In this document: positions 20,243 to 28,395 of the stretch, in pieces
How positions within the stretch are numbered: the stretch's first letter is position 1
How the letters are laid out: every line of letters starts with the position of its first letter
NCBI RefSeq assembly: GCF_016907555.1
Contig: NZ_JAFBCE010000001.1
Span: 2,480,001-2,544,000, forward strand
Direction: 5' to 3'
DNA: 64,000 bases
From: Microbacterium laevaniformans
GTDB taxonomy: Bacteria; Actinomycetota; Actinomycetes; Actinomycetales; Microbacteriaceae
The notes under the pieces: generated by a model
The model's database searches: none
Told to the model about the DNA's origin: nothing
What the model saw: only the letters and a program-made list of their open reading frames with translations
Position numbers and translations under genes: made by a program

Positions 20243-21223
20243 TCAGGCGGGTGCGGGCGCACCCTCCCGGCGGGCGTCGTCGGTCACCGTCAGCCGGCCG
20301 TCGACCCATGCGACGGGCATCGGGTCGGTCACCCCGCCGACGAATGCGCCGTCCTCGTCGAGGTGGCGGAAGGCGAACAGCAGCCACTGTCCGTCGTCGC
20401 GGCGGCGGAGCAGCCGGCCGACGTACAGGCTCTCGTCGGTGATCGGGTAGGCCGCGTCGATGTCGAACGGACCGAGCAGGCTCTCGGCCGGCACGGCCCA
20501 CGTGCCCCCGCGCTCCGCCTCCCGCGCGGGCATCCCGTGCTCGGCGAGGCACGAGAACAGCAGCACCGGGCGCCCGTCGACGACCTCGACCTGGGTCACC
20601 TCGAGCTGACCGAAGCCGCGTTCGCTCGGCGCGGTGAGCGGTGGACGCAGCTCCCAGGTGCGCAGGTCGGCCGACCAGGCGTGCCCGACGACGCCGCGGC
20701 CTCGGACCGGGCCTTCGGGTGCACGGGCCGTGACGAGCATGTGCCAGCCGTCGCCGCGCGGGTCGGCGAACACCCACGGGTCCCGGAACGCCTCGTCGTG
20801 CCAGGCGCCGCTGTCGATGGTCTCGTACCAGGGGCCCGCGGCGCGCAGCACCGGACCGGGGGCCTTCGTCCACGTGAGCAGGTCGGTCGAGGTCGCGTAG
20901 CCGACCGTCTGGACGTTCTTGTCGCCGTCGGCGCGGGTCGAGCCCGTGTAGAAGAGGTACCAGAGCCCGTCGTCGCCGCGGACGGTCGAGCCGGTCCAGG
21001 TGGCGAGGTCGTCGAACGACCCGGCCTCGCCCCGCACGAGCGCATCCGCGACGGGCGTCCACGTGACGAGGTCGTCGGAGACGGCGTGCCCGACGGATGC
21101 CCGGTAGTGCCGCGCCTCCGGATCGTGGAGGGCGCGCGAGGCGTAAAGGAAGAACAGGTGGTACCGCTCGCCGTCGTCGGCGAACCAGTAGTCCCAGACC
21201 CAGGAGGAGGAGAGATCGAACAT
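20243..21223 (-). CDS. Cytosolic GH32-like (clan GH-J) glycoside hydrolase
   Basis: 326 aa, no signal peptide. A compact five-bladed propeller without the C-terminal sandwich. The usual WMNDPNG opening is replaced by VWDYWFADDGERYHLFFLYA, where the Asp after VW is the candidate nucleophile; FRDPWVF is the Arg-Asp-Pro motif and GQLEVTQVE may hold the acid/base Glu. The start ATG at 21223 lies 5 bp after the permease stop, so it belongs to the ABC operon. It probably splits imported fructo-oligosaccharides. The altered first motif makes the exact activity uncertain. Confidence 0.82.
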   Translation of the reverse strand: MFDLSSSWVWDYWFADDGERYHLFFLYASRALHDPEARHYRASVGHAVSDDLVTWTPVADALVRGEAGSFDDLATWTGSTVRGDDGLWYLFYTGSTRADGDKNVQTVGYATSTDLLTWTKAPGPVLRAAGPWYETIDSGAWHDEAFRDPWVFADPRGDGWHMLVTARAPEGPVRGRGVVGHAWSADLRTWELRPPLTAPSERGFGQLEVTQVEVVDGRPVLLFSCLAEHGMPAREAERGGTWAVPAESLLGPFDIDAAYPITDESLYVGRLLRRRDDGQWLLFAFRHLDEDGAFVGGVTDPMPVAWVDGRLTVTDDARREGAPAPA

Positions 21224-21228
21224 GCGGG

Positions 21229-22191
21229 TCAGCCCTTCACTCCGCTGGCGGCGATGCTGCTCACGAACGCCCGCTGGAACACCAGGAAGACGAGGAGCAC
21301 CGGGAGCGTGATGAGCGACGTGTACGCCATCACCTCGCCCCAGGCGGTGTTCAGCTGGAAGAAGTACTGCATGCCCACCATCACGGGCCGCAGGCCCTCC
21401 TTCTGCACGACCATCAGAGGCCACAGATACTGGTTCCACGCCGGCAGGAAGGTCAGGATCGCGACCGTCGCGAACGCCGGGCCCGACAGCGGCACGATGA
21501 TCCGGCGGTAGATCGTGAACCAGCTCGCCCCATCGATGCGCGCCGCCTCGTCGAGGGACGCGGGGATCGTCGAGAAGTACTGCGCGAACAGGAAGATCGA
21601 GAACGCGTTCGCGATGAACGGCACGATCTGCACCTGATAGGTGTTCAGCCAGCCGAAGTCGTACTTCAGCACACCGCCCTCCATGACGAGGGTCGGCAGC
21701 TGCGAGACCCAGTAGACCATCGGCACCGCGATCGTCTCGAACGGCACGATGAGGGTCGCGATGATGAGCGCCATGACGACGACGCGGCCCTTCCAGCGCA
21801 GCCGGGAGAGCGCGAAGCCCGCCATCGAGTTGACGATAAGTCCGAGCCCGACGGTCAGCACCGTCACGAGGGCGGAGTTGAACATGAACTGCGCCACCGG
21901 CACGCGCTGGAAGACGCCGAAGTAGTTGTCGAGGCTGATGTCGCCGGTCGGCAGGAACGCGGCGGGCGAGTTGACGTCCTGCAGGATCTGGCTGTCGGGC
22001 TTCAGGCTCGAGACGAACATGAACACGAGCGGGAAGAGGAACGCGATCCCGAAGACGCTCAGCGCGACGTAGTAGAAGATCGTGCCGATGCGGCGGTTGC
22101 GGCTGGCGCTCGCGGGGGTGCGTCCGCGGCGGGACGTCCCGCCCGGGAGCGGCCCGGACGGCGGGGCCGCGACGGTCTGTGTGGCGGTCAT
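21229..22191 (-). CDS. Carbohydrate ABC transporter permease (MalG type)
   Basis: 320 aa with six predicted membrane segments after a Pro/Gly/Ala-rich cytosolic N-terminus. The EAA loop that docks the ATPase reads DEAARIDGASWFTIYRRIIVPLSGP. It pairs with the permease 3 bp upstream. No ATPase gene is in the operon, as is common for CUT1 sugar systems that share an MsiK-type ATPase. Substrate is probably a fructan oligosaccharide, from context. Confidence 0.93.
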   Translation of the reverse strand: MTATQTVAAPPSGPLPGGTSRRGRTPASASRNRRIGTIFYYVALSVFGIAFLFPLVFMFVSSLKPDSQILQDVNSPAAFLPTGDISLDNYFGVFQRVPVAQFMFNSALVTVLTVGLGLIVNSMAGFALSRLRWKGRVVVMALIIATLIVPFETIAVPMVYWVSQLPTLVMEGGVLKYDFGWLNTYQVQIVPFIANAFSIFLFAQYFSTIPASLDEAARIDGASWFTIYRRIIVPLSGPAFATVAILTFLPAWNQYLWPLMVVQKEGLRPVMVGMQYFFQLNTAWGEVMAYTSLITLPVLLVFLVFQRAFVSSIAASGVKG

Positions 22192-22194
22192 GGG

Positions 22195-23136
22195 TCAGTC
22201 CTTGTCTCGGGTGAGCCGGCGCTGGATCAGCGCGATGACGAGCACCGCGACGAAGAAGATCAGCGAGATCGCCGCGGCGTATCCGATCTCCTGCTGCTGA
22301 TAGCCCTTGCGGACGGCGTGGTAGACGATCGTGGAGGTCGATCCGGTGGGACCGCCCTGGGTCATCACGTCGACCTGGACGAAGAGGCCGAGCGCGGCGA
22401 TCGTGATCGTGATGAGCACGAAGATCATCGTCGGACGCAGTCCCGGCCACGTGACGCTCGTGAACTGGCGCCACGGGCTGGCGCCGTCCATCTTGGCCGC
22501 CTCGTACAGCTCCTCCGGGATCGTCTGCAGCCCGGAGAGCCAGATGATCATGTGGAACCCGACGGCCTGCCAGATCGACAGGACGATGATCGCCGGCAGC
22601 GCGGTGGAGGGATTGTTGAGCCAGTCCACGCTCTGCCACGCGCCGAAGGTCAGCGTGTCGATGAACGAGTTGATGAGCCCGTCCTTCTGGTACATGAACT
22701 TCCACAGGATCGACACCACGACGATCGAGGTGACGACGGGGATGAAGAAGATCACGCGGAAGGCCGTGACGCCCCGCATCCGCCGGTTCACGAGGACGGC
22801 GAGGAGCAGGCCGAGGCCGGCTTGGACCGGGACGACGACGAGCGCGAAGAGGAAGGTGTTCCAGGCGGACTGCAGGAACATCGGGTCGGCCCCGAAGGCC
22901 CGGGCGAAGTTGTCGAAGCCGACGAAGCGCGGCGGGTTCGGCGAGATGAGGCGCGCGTTGGTGAACGAGAGCCCGAACGCCAGGAGCACGGGGATCACGA
23001 GGAACAGGACGAGGAGGATGGCCGCGGGCGCGATCATCGCGAGGCCGGCCCAGGTCTCGCGACCGCGGATCGAACGGAACCGGCCGAGGGTGCGTCGCGG
23101 CTTCTCGGCCGCGACCGTGGCAGGGGTGACAGTCAT
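22195..23136 (-). CDS. Carbohydrate ABC transporter permease (MalF type)
   Basis: 313 aa with six predicted membrane segments. The EAA loop reads YEAAKMDGASPWRQFTSVTW. It forms the membrane heterodimer with the next gene. It follows the binding-protein gene after a 64-bp gap that contains a strong hairpin. Confidence 0.93.
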   Translation of the reverse strand: MTVTPATVAAEKPRRTLGRFRSIRGRETWAGLAMIAPAAILLVLFLVIPVLLAFGLSFTNARLISPNPPRFVGFDNFARAFGADPMFLQSAWNTFLFALVVVPVQAGLGLLLAVLVNRRMRGVTAFRVIFFIPVVTSIVVVSILWKFMYQKDGLINSFIDTLTFGAWQSVDWLNNPSTALPAIIVLSIWQAVGFHMIIWLSGLQTIPEELYEAAKMDGASPWRQFTSVTWPGLRPTMIFVLITITIAALGLFVQVDVMTQGGPTGSTSTIVYHAVRKGYQQQEIGYAAAISLIFFVAVLVIALIQRRLTRDKD

Positions 23137-23162
23137 GAGGACTCTTTCGAGGTCGTCGAGCG

Positions 23163-23195
23163 GAGCGGGTGGGGACGCAGTGCCCCCACCCGCTC
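23163..23195 (-). terminator. Intercistronic hairpin between binding-protein and permease genes
   Basis: Perfect 12-bp arms GAGCGGGTGGGG (23163-23174) and CCCCACCCGCTC (23184-23195) enclose a 9-nt loop, directly after the binding-protein stop. Such hairpins often stabilise or partly terminate the message so that binding protein exceeds permease. Confidence 0.7.
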
Positions 23196-23200
23196 GGGGC

Positions 23201-24496
23201 TCACTTCTTGAAGCCGTACCCGTCGTTGGACGAGATGTTCGCGTCGATCTCGCTCACGGCCTGGTCGAGTGCGGTCTGGACGTCCGCGCCGTTCATGATG
23301 TCCTTCGCGGCGGTCTCGAACGTCGTCGAGATCACGGCGTACGCCGGGGTCTCGGGGCGCAGCACCGCGAACTTCTGCGAGAGCTCCACGAAGGGACGCA
23401 GGACGCCCTGGTCGCCGAAGTACTTCGACGCCTGCGCGGCGGACTCGGTGGCCGGGATCACGATCTGCTCGTCCGCGAACCGGGTGATGTACTTGTCCTG
23501 GAAGCTGAACTCGAGGTACTTGCGGGCGCCCTCGGCGTCGTTGCACGACTTCGAGATGGCCCACTGCCACGAGCCGCCGCCGATCTTGGGGCCGTGCCCG
23601 AGGTCCGGCGGAGGCAGGATGACGAGGTCGTCACCGACCGCGTCGACCGAGGCCAGGGCGTTCCAGACGCCGGTGTAGCTGAGGGCGACCTTGTTGTCGA
23701 CGAACTCCTGGTTGCCCACCGTGCCGTTCGCGTTGGCGTAGCCGTCGGTGAAGAGCTTCTGGAACCAGGTGCCCCACGCGACGGCGTCCGCGCCGTTGAG
23801 CGCGCCGTCGGCCGAGAGCATCGTGTCGCGGTCGATCAGGTCGCCGCCGAAGCTCTGCAGGAACGGGGAGTAGGCGTAGGGCCACCACTCGCCCTTGTCC
23901 TCGGCGCCGATGTCGATCGGCGTCTCGTAGCCGGCGGCCTTCAACGTCGCCAGGACCGCGCCGAACTCGTCCTTCGTCCACGGCTTGTCGACGGTCGGGA
24001 TGCGGATGCCGTTCTTCTCCAGCACCGACTTCCGGGCGAAGATCGACAGCGCGGCATCCCAGTAGCCGGCGGAGTAGATCTGCCCGTCCCACTTTCCGAC
24101 GGCGGTCGGCAGCAGCGCATCGGTGATCTTCGTGTCGATGCCCAGCGGCTGCAGGTAGCCGGCCCACGCCCAGTTGGGCATGATCGGCCCGTCGAGGTCG
24201 AGGAGGCACGGAAGGTCCCCGGATGCCGCGGCCGCGACGACGGCGTCGTTGTACGCGCCCTGGGGGAAGGATTCCTCGACCACTTCGTACTTATCCTGCG
24301 ACGCGTTGAAGTCCGAGATGATCTGCTGATAGACCGCCAATTCGGCGGGGTTTCCGGCCGAATGGGTCCACATCGTCAGCTTGGTACGACCGTCCGCGGT
24401 CGTGCTGTCGCCCGTGCCGGCTTGTCCACAGCCGGTCAGCGCCAACACACCGACGAGCCCCGCCGCAGCGAGGAACGACACGGATGTGCGCTTCAT
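23201..24496 (-). CDS. Sugar ABC transporter substrate-binding lipoprotein
   Basis: 431 aa. The lipoprotein signal peptide ends in the lipobox LTGC (mature N-terminal Cys at residue 24). The body is a CUT1-type extracellular solute-binding protein. ATG at 24496 is set by the signal peptide and AAGGAA upstream; the open frame extends further but without support. It starts 37 bp after the LacI gene and precedes two permeases. Proposed ligand: levan or inulin oligosaccharides. Confidence 0.93.
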   Translation of the reverse strand: MKRTSVSFLAAAGLVGVLALTGCGQAGTGDSTTADGRTKLTMWTHSAGNPAELAVYQQIISDFNASQDKYEVVEESFPQGAYNDAVVAAAASGDLPCLLDLDGPIMPNWAWAGYLQPLGIDTKITDALLPTAVGKWDGQIYSAGYWDAALSIFARKSVLEKNGIRIPTVDKPWTKDEFGAVLATLKAAGYETPIDIGAEDKGEWWPYAYSPFLQSFGGDLIDRDTMLSADGALNGADAVAWGTWFQKLFTDGYANANGTVGNQEFVDNKVALSYTGVWNALASVDAVGDDLVILPPPDLGHGPKIGGGSWQWAISKSCNDAEGARKYLEFSFQDKYITRFADEQIVIPATESAAQASKYFGDQGVLRPFVELSQKFAVLRPETPAYAVISTTFETAAKDIMNGADVQTALDQAVSEIDANISSNDGYGFKK

Positions 24497-24533
24497 TGTG
24501 ATTTCCTTGTCTCGTGACCGACGCGCGCGGCGG

Positions 24534-25634
24534 TCACCGGTCGGGGGTCGCCGAAAGCGACCGCTCGGTGTGTTGTGAGGTCCGTCGCCGGTTCTGTTTG
24601 GCGACGTGCGCCGGCGGCGGACCCACGGAGTCTCGTCGAATGACGGGACACTCCATCTGGTGGACGGCATCCACTCCCCCCTCACGGATGCCGAGTGCAA
24701 GCTCCATCGCCCAGCGGCCCATCTCGTAATGGGGCAGGGCGATCGTGGTCAAGGGAGGGTCTTGTTCGGCGGCGATGAACTGCTGGTCGTCGTAGCCGAT
24801 GATCGAGATGTCTCCCGGAATCTGCAGTCCGCGCGCGTGGATCGCGGTGTACGCACCGGTCGCCATGCGGTCGTTGAAGCAGAAGATCGCCGTGGGGCGA
24901 TGGTGCTCGGGCAGATCGAGAAGACGGTCGGCGGCCTCGCGACCGCCGCGGTGCGAGGTCTCCCCGTGCACGTGCAGCCGGTCGTCGATCGCGATGCCGG
25001 CCTCGGCGAGCACCGCGCGGTAGCCCTGAAGACGGAGGTCGGCGGCGAGAGGCCGGGTGGCGTCCTCGGCCGTGTCGATGTAGGCGATGCGCGTGTGACC
25101 GGCGGCGACGAGTTCCCGCGTCGCCGCCGCCCCGCCCTCGCGATCGTCGGGCACGACGCTGGGAAAGCCGACGACGCCATCCGCCGGCCGGCAGTCGAGC
25201 AGCACGGTACCCGCGGGCAGGCTGACGTCGGCAGAGACGACCCGATGCCACATCGCGGCGTAGATCAGCGCGTCCACCTGTTGCGCGGTGAGCGCACGGA
25301 TGGCGGTCTCCTCGACCTCCGTGTCCGAACCGGTGTCGACGAGGAAGACGAGGTGCTCGTTGGCCCGGGCGACGTCCTGAGCTCCGGCGAGCATGCGCCC
25401 CGCGAAGGGTGTCGTCGCAATCTGGTCGGAGATCAAACCCACCGTCTTCGTGCGCTGCCAGCGAAGCCCGCGCGCGAGTGCGCTGGGCTCGTATCCGACC
25501 GCGGTGGCCGCCGCACGCACGCGGTCGCGGGTCTCTTGGGAGATACGCGACTCGACGTCGTTGAGCACGAGCGAGACCGTCGTGACCGACACTCCGGCCG
25601 CCGCCGCCACATCGGAGATGCGCACCCGAGCCAT
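24534..25634 (-). CDS. LacI-family transcriptional regulator (head of the fructan ABC operon)
   Basis: 366 aa. HTH VRISDVAAAAGVSVTTVSLVLND, then a sugar-binding effector domain. The C-terminus runs about 25 residues past the usual end with a polar Arg/Ser/Thr tail. A good promoter (TTGACG-17-AATAAT) and a 12-bp palindrome TAAATCGATTTA lie upstream, so autoregulation is likely. It is the first gene of the run continuing with binding protein, permeases and hydrolases. AGGAAG precedes the ATG. Confidence 0.92.
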   Translation of the reverse strand: MARVRISDVAAAAGVSVTTVSLVLNDVESRISQETRDRVRAAATAVGYEPSALARGLRWQRTKTVGLISDQIATTPFAGRMLAGAQDVARANEHLVFLVDTGSDTEVEETAIRALTAQQVDALIYAAMWHRVVSADVSLPAGTVLLDCRPADGVVGFPSVVPDDREGGAAATRELVAAGHTRIAYIDTAEDATRPLAADLRLQGYRAVLAEAGIAIDDRLHVHGETSHRGGREAADRLLDLPEHHRPTAIFCFNDRMATGAYTAIHARGLQIPGDISIIGYDDQQFIAAEQDPPLTTIALPHYEMGRWAMELALGIREGGVDAVHQMECPVIRRDSVGPPPAHVAKQNRRRTSQHTERSLSATPDR

Positions 25635-25652
25635 GTCATCACTTCCTCGTGA

Positions 25653-25664
25653 TAAATCGATTTA
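25653..25664. promoter_or_regulatory. Palindromic operator TAAATCGATTTA upstream of lacI
   Basis: A perfect 12-bp palindrome with a central CG lies 19 bp before the regulator ATG and just downstream of its -10 box. The position fits autorepression by blocking initiation or clearance. It is unlike the operator at 13098, suggesting the two regulators read different sites. Confidence 0.65.
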
Positions 25665-25676
25665 CTGCCTGGAGCG

Positions 25677-25705
25677 ATTATTGACGACCGCAGGCCGTTC
25701 GTCAA
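25677..25705 (-). promoter_or_regulatory. Promoter of the lacI-ABC-levanase operon
   Basis: Minus-strand -35 TTGACG (25700-25705) and -10 AATAAT (25677-25682) with a 17-bp spacer. On the top strand TTGACGA (25681-25687) and TCGTCAA (25699-25705) form an inverted repeat across the spacer. Confidence 0.6.
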
Positions 25706-25725
25706 GCACTTCTCGACTTCTCAGC

Positions 25726-26501
25726 ATGAGCACCCCCGACGCCGCGGCATCCGCTCGGCGCACCCCCGCGTCGCACGCCGTCCCGGTGCACAAGGTGCTC
25801 AACAACAACGTCGTGATCGCCATCGACGAGTCGGGGCGCGAGCGGGTTCTCATGGGACGCGGCCTCGCGTTCGGGCTCAAGCCCGATGACGTCCTCGATC
25901 CGGCCAAGGTCGAGAAGACGTTCATCCTCGACAACGGCGCCGACGGCGAGCGCGAACGGCGCCTGCTGACCGACGTGCCGTACCCGATCGTTGAGGCGGC
26001 CACGCGCGCTGTGGATGAGGCCGAGCGCCGACTCGGACGCGATCTCGGACGGCGGTTCACGATCGCCCTGATCGATCATGTCGCCTACGTGATCGAGCGT
26101 CTCGACAAGGGCATGCGGATCACGACGGCATCCATGCCCGAGCTGCGCGTGCTCCACCCGCACGAGTTCGGGGCTGCCGAGCACATGGCCACCTCCATCG
26201 CCACGAGCCTCGAGTGCGAACTGCCCGCCGAAGAAGCCGTGTTCCTCACGATGCACCTGCTCAATGCCACTCGCGACGAGCCGAACGGCACGGCCGCGCT
26301 GCTGTTTCGCCGGGTGCAGCACGTCGTGGAGGTCGTCGAGCAGTCGCTCGGTGTGCGCCTGGACGTCGACGGTCCCGACTACGCGCGTTTCATCCTGGGT
26401 CGGATCTCACCGACGAGGAGTTACTGTATCTCAGCGTCCACGTCGAACGCCTGCGCGCTCAGGTCGCCCCTGGCGCAGATCCCGACCCTGTGGTAACTTG
26501 A
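25726..26501 (+). pseudogene. BglG/LicT-family transcriptional antiterminator, PRD2 deleted and frameshifted
   Basis: The RNA-binding CAT domain is intact (VHKVLNNNVVIAI, LMGRGLAFG, VEKTFILDN). PRD1 is intact with its conserved His residues (IDHVAYVIERLDKG and FLTMHLLNA). PRD2 starts normally (HVVEVVEQSLGVRLDVDGPDYARFI), but about 50-55 residues expected before the end of PRD2 are missing. The expected PRD2 end, LTDEELLYLSVHVERLRAQ, resumes in another frame from about 26405 to 26501. Read straight through, the product is 256 aa ending at 26496. A RAT RNA site follows 12 bp after the stop. The protein may be dead or a signal-blind CAT-PRD1 form. Confidence 0.8.
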
Positions 26502-26513
26502 TCGCAGATCCCT

Positions 26514-26543
26514 GGATCGTTACCGCGCACGCGGGCGAAACCT
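26514..26543 (+). promoter_or_regulatory. Ribonucleic antiterminator (RAT) site for a BglG/LicT-family protein
   Basis: This 30-nt segment begins GGATCGTTACCGC and ends GCGGGCGAAACCT. It has the same length and conserved bases as the Bacillus bglP RAT. Where that RAT pairs TGC with GCA, this one pairs CGC with GCG, a compensatory change. It lies 12 bp after the antiterminator stop, the usual place before a target PTS gene, yet the next gene is a HAD hydrolase. Confidence 0.8.
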
Positions 26544-26555
26544 GGACTCACCGAT

Positions 26556-26613
26556 TGCTTCGGCGTTCATCGATCGAGCTCGGCGGCATCCTGCTCGTCA
26601 CCGGGCCGAAGCA
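26556..26613 (+). other. Long-range stem downstream of the RAT
   Basis: TGCTTCGGC (26556-26564) pairs perfectly with GCCGAAGCA (26605-26613), and CGAGC/GCTCG can pair inside the loop. It lies between the RAT and the HAD gene, where the target terminator would be expected, but it has no T tract. Confidence 0.45.
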
Positions 26614-26678
26614 CTGAGGTTCGGGCCGTCGACGGACGCGACACCGGACGTTCACGCGCACCGGGGAGAATGGATGCC

Positions 26679-27543
26679 GTGAGCTCCTCGTCGATATCCC
26701 CGTCCCGCCGCCGCATCATCTTCATCGACATCGACGGGACGATCCTCGAACACGGGGCCCAGATGTCGGCCTCGACGCCGGTCGCGATCGCCACCGCGCG
26801 CGCGAACGGTCACCTGGTGTACCTGTGCACGGGTCGCTCGGCCGGCGACATCACCCCGAAGGTGCGCGCCATCCCGGTCGACGGCGCCATCACCAACGGC
26901 GGCGCCTTCGCCGTCCGCGGCGACGAGCAGATCGTCGCACACCTCATGCCGCGCCCCCTCGTCGACCGGATGATCGCGTACTTCGAAGAGCACGGTGCGC
27001 ACTACTTCCTGCAGACCGACGGCACCGTCTACGTCAGCCCCGGCGTGCTCGATCATGCCCGCCGCTTCGTGCGAACCCACCCCCCCGGTCGACGAACGCG
27101 CGGCGGCCGCCGCCTCGGAGGATGTCGCCCTCCTCAACCACTACCGGCCGCTGGACGAGGTCGACCTCGATGCCGTGGTCAAGGCGACCTTCCTCAGCAC
27201 AGCCAGCGACACGCTCACCCGCGCCGCCGACGAGCTGGGGCCGCAGTTCCACGTGATCCCCGGTTCCATCCCGCTGCCCGGCGGCTCGAACGGCGAGATC
27301 TGCCAGCAGGGCGTCAACAAGGGCGCGGCGATCACGGAGGTGCTCGCCGTGCTGGGGATGGATGCCGCCGACGCCATCGGCATCGGCGACAGCTGGAACG
27401 ACGTCGAGATGTTCGAGGTCGTCGGCACGTCGGTCGCGATGGGCGGTGCAGATCCCGAATTGCAGGCGATGGCCGACCTCGTCACCACCGGCGTGCTGGA
27501 GGACGGCGTCAGCAACGCGCTGACGCGCCTCGGCCTGATCTGA
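26679..27543 (+). pseudogene. Cof-type HAD-superfamily phosphatase, frameshifted
   Basis: The N-terminal half has the HAD nucleophile motif IIFIDIDGTILEHG and the Cof pattern LCTGRSAGDI...ITNGGA. The C-terminal half, with GVNKGAAITEVLAVLGM and GIGDSWNDVEMFEVVG, is in another frame. The two halves join cleanly if one C is removed from the seven-C run at 27080-27086. The start is probably GTG 26679 (GAGAAT 7 nt upstream, GGGGAG also near); ATG 26670 is an alternative. Family members dephosphorylate sugar phosphates or related small molecules. It lies behind the RAT site. Either a sequencing error, a recent mutation or a slippery switch. Confidence 0.78.
27080..27086 (+). other. Seven-C homopolymer at the HAD frameshift
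   Basis: Six C residues instead of seven would give an uninterrupted HAD reading frame (RTHPPVDERAA). Homopolymer runs are typical sites of both sequencing error and phase variation. Confidence 0.7.
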
Positions 27544-27567
27544 CACCGCGTTTCGACTCGCTCGGGC

Positions 27568-28395
27568 TCAGAGGAAGATGTCGGGGAACAGCTCGTGGTC
27601 GGGTGTGCCGGGTGTCGCCGCGTAGCGGGAGAAGTCCGTCACCCCGGCATCGCGCAGCACCTGCTCGACGATGAGTGTCTGACCGGTGTACTCGCGCGCC
27701 GGACGCGTGAGCACTTCGTACGCCGCGTCGGCGTAGACCTCGGGGGTGCGGCTGACCTTCATCATCCGGTCGCCGCCGAGGGCGAACTGCACGGCGGCCG
27801 TGGCGATCGTCGTCTCGGGCCACAGGGTATTGGCGGCGATGCCGTCCTTCGCGAACTCCGCAGCCATCCCCAGCGTCGCCATCGTCATGCCGTACTTGGC
27901 GAGGGTGTAGCCGGTGTGCGCACCCAGCCAGCGCGGCGTGATGTTCAGGGGCGGCGACAGCGAGAGGATGTGCGGGTTCTCGGCATCCTTCAGAATCGGC
28001 ACGGCGGCACGGCTGAGCATGAACGTGCCGCGCACGTTGACGTCCTGCATGAGGTCGTACTTCTTCGCGGCGAGCTCGAGCGAGCCGGACAGGTCGATCA
28101 CCGAGGCGTTGTTGACGACGATGTCGATGCCCCCGAACTCGCCGTGGGTCTTCAGCACCGCCGCGGTGATGTCGTCGTCGTTGCGCACGTCGCCGACGAT
28201 CGGCAGGGCCCGACCGCCAGCCGCCTCGATCTCGGCCGCGGCGCTGTGCACGGTGCCGGCGAGCTTGGGGTGCGGGGTGTCGGTCTTGGCCATGAGGGCG
28301 ATGTTGGCGCCGTCGCGGGCCGCCCGCAGAGCGATCGCGAGGCCGATGCCACGGCTGCCGCCCGACATGAGGATGGTCTTTCCGGCGAGAGTCAT
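27568..28395 (-). CDS. SDR-family oxidoreductase (HSDL2-like)
   Basis: 275 aa. Nucleotide-binding TGxxxGIG is represented by SGGSRGIG near the N-terminus, with NNAS and the Tyr-Lys pair in TGYTLAKYGM. The long insert DTPHPKLAGTVHSAA is a hallmark of the HSDL2/SCP2-associated SDR branch, linked to fatty-acid metabolism. The ATG overlaps the stop of the enoyl-CoA hydratase gene, so it is the third gene of an acyl-CoA operon. It converges with the HAD gene. Confidence 0.9.
   Translation of the reverse strand: MTLAGKTILMSGGSRGIGLAIALRAARDGANIALMAKTDTPHPKLAGTVHSAAAEIEAAGGRALPIVGDVRNDDDITAAVLKTHGEFGGIDIVVNNASVIDLSGSLELAAKKYDLMQDVNVRGTFMLSRAAVPILKDAENPHILSLSPPLNITPRWLGAHTGYTLAKYGMTMATLGMAAEFAKDGIAANTLWPETTIATAAVQFALGGDRMMKVSRTPEVYADAAYEVLTRPAREYTGQTLIVEQVLRDAGVTDFSRYAATPGTPDHELFPDIFL

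Noticed and set aside
17154..21062. A single 1302-codon protein reading from the GH32 region into LacI
   Set aside because: Only the last 324 codons are a real protein (LacI, with its own Shine-Dalgarno); the rest is an Arg/Pro-rich shadow of the levanase gene.
18236..21511. 1091-codon plus-strand open frame opposite the GH32 genes
   Set aside because: Antisense to enzymes with intact catalytic motifs; no recognisable domain.
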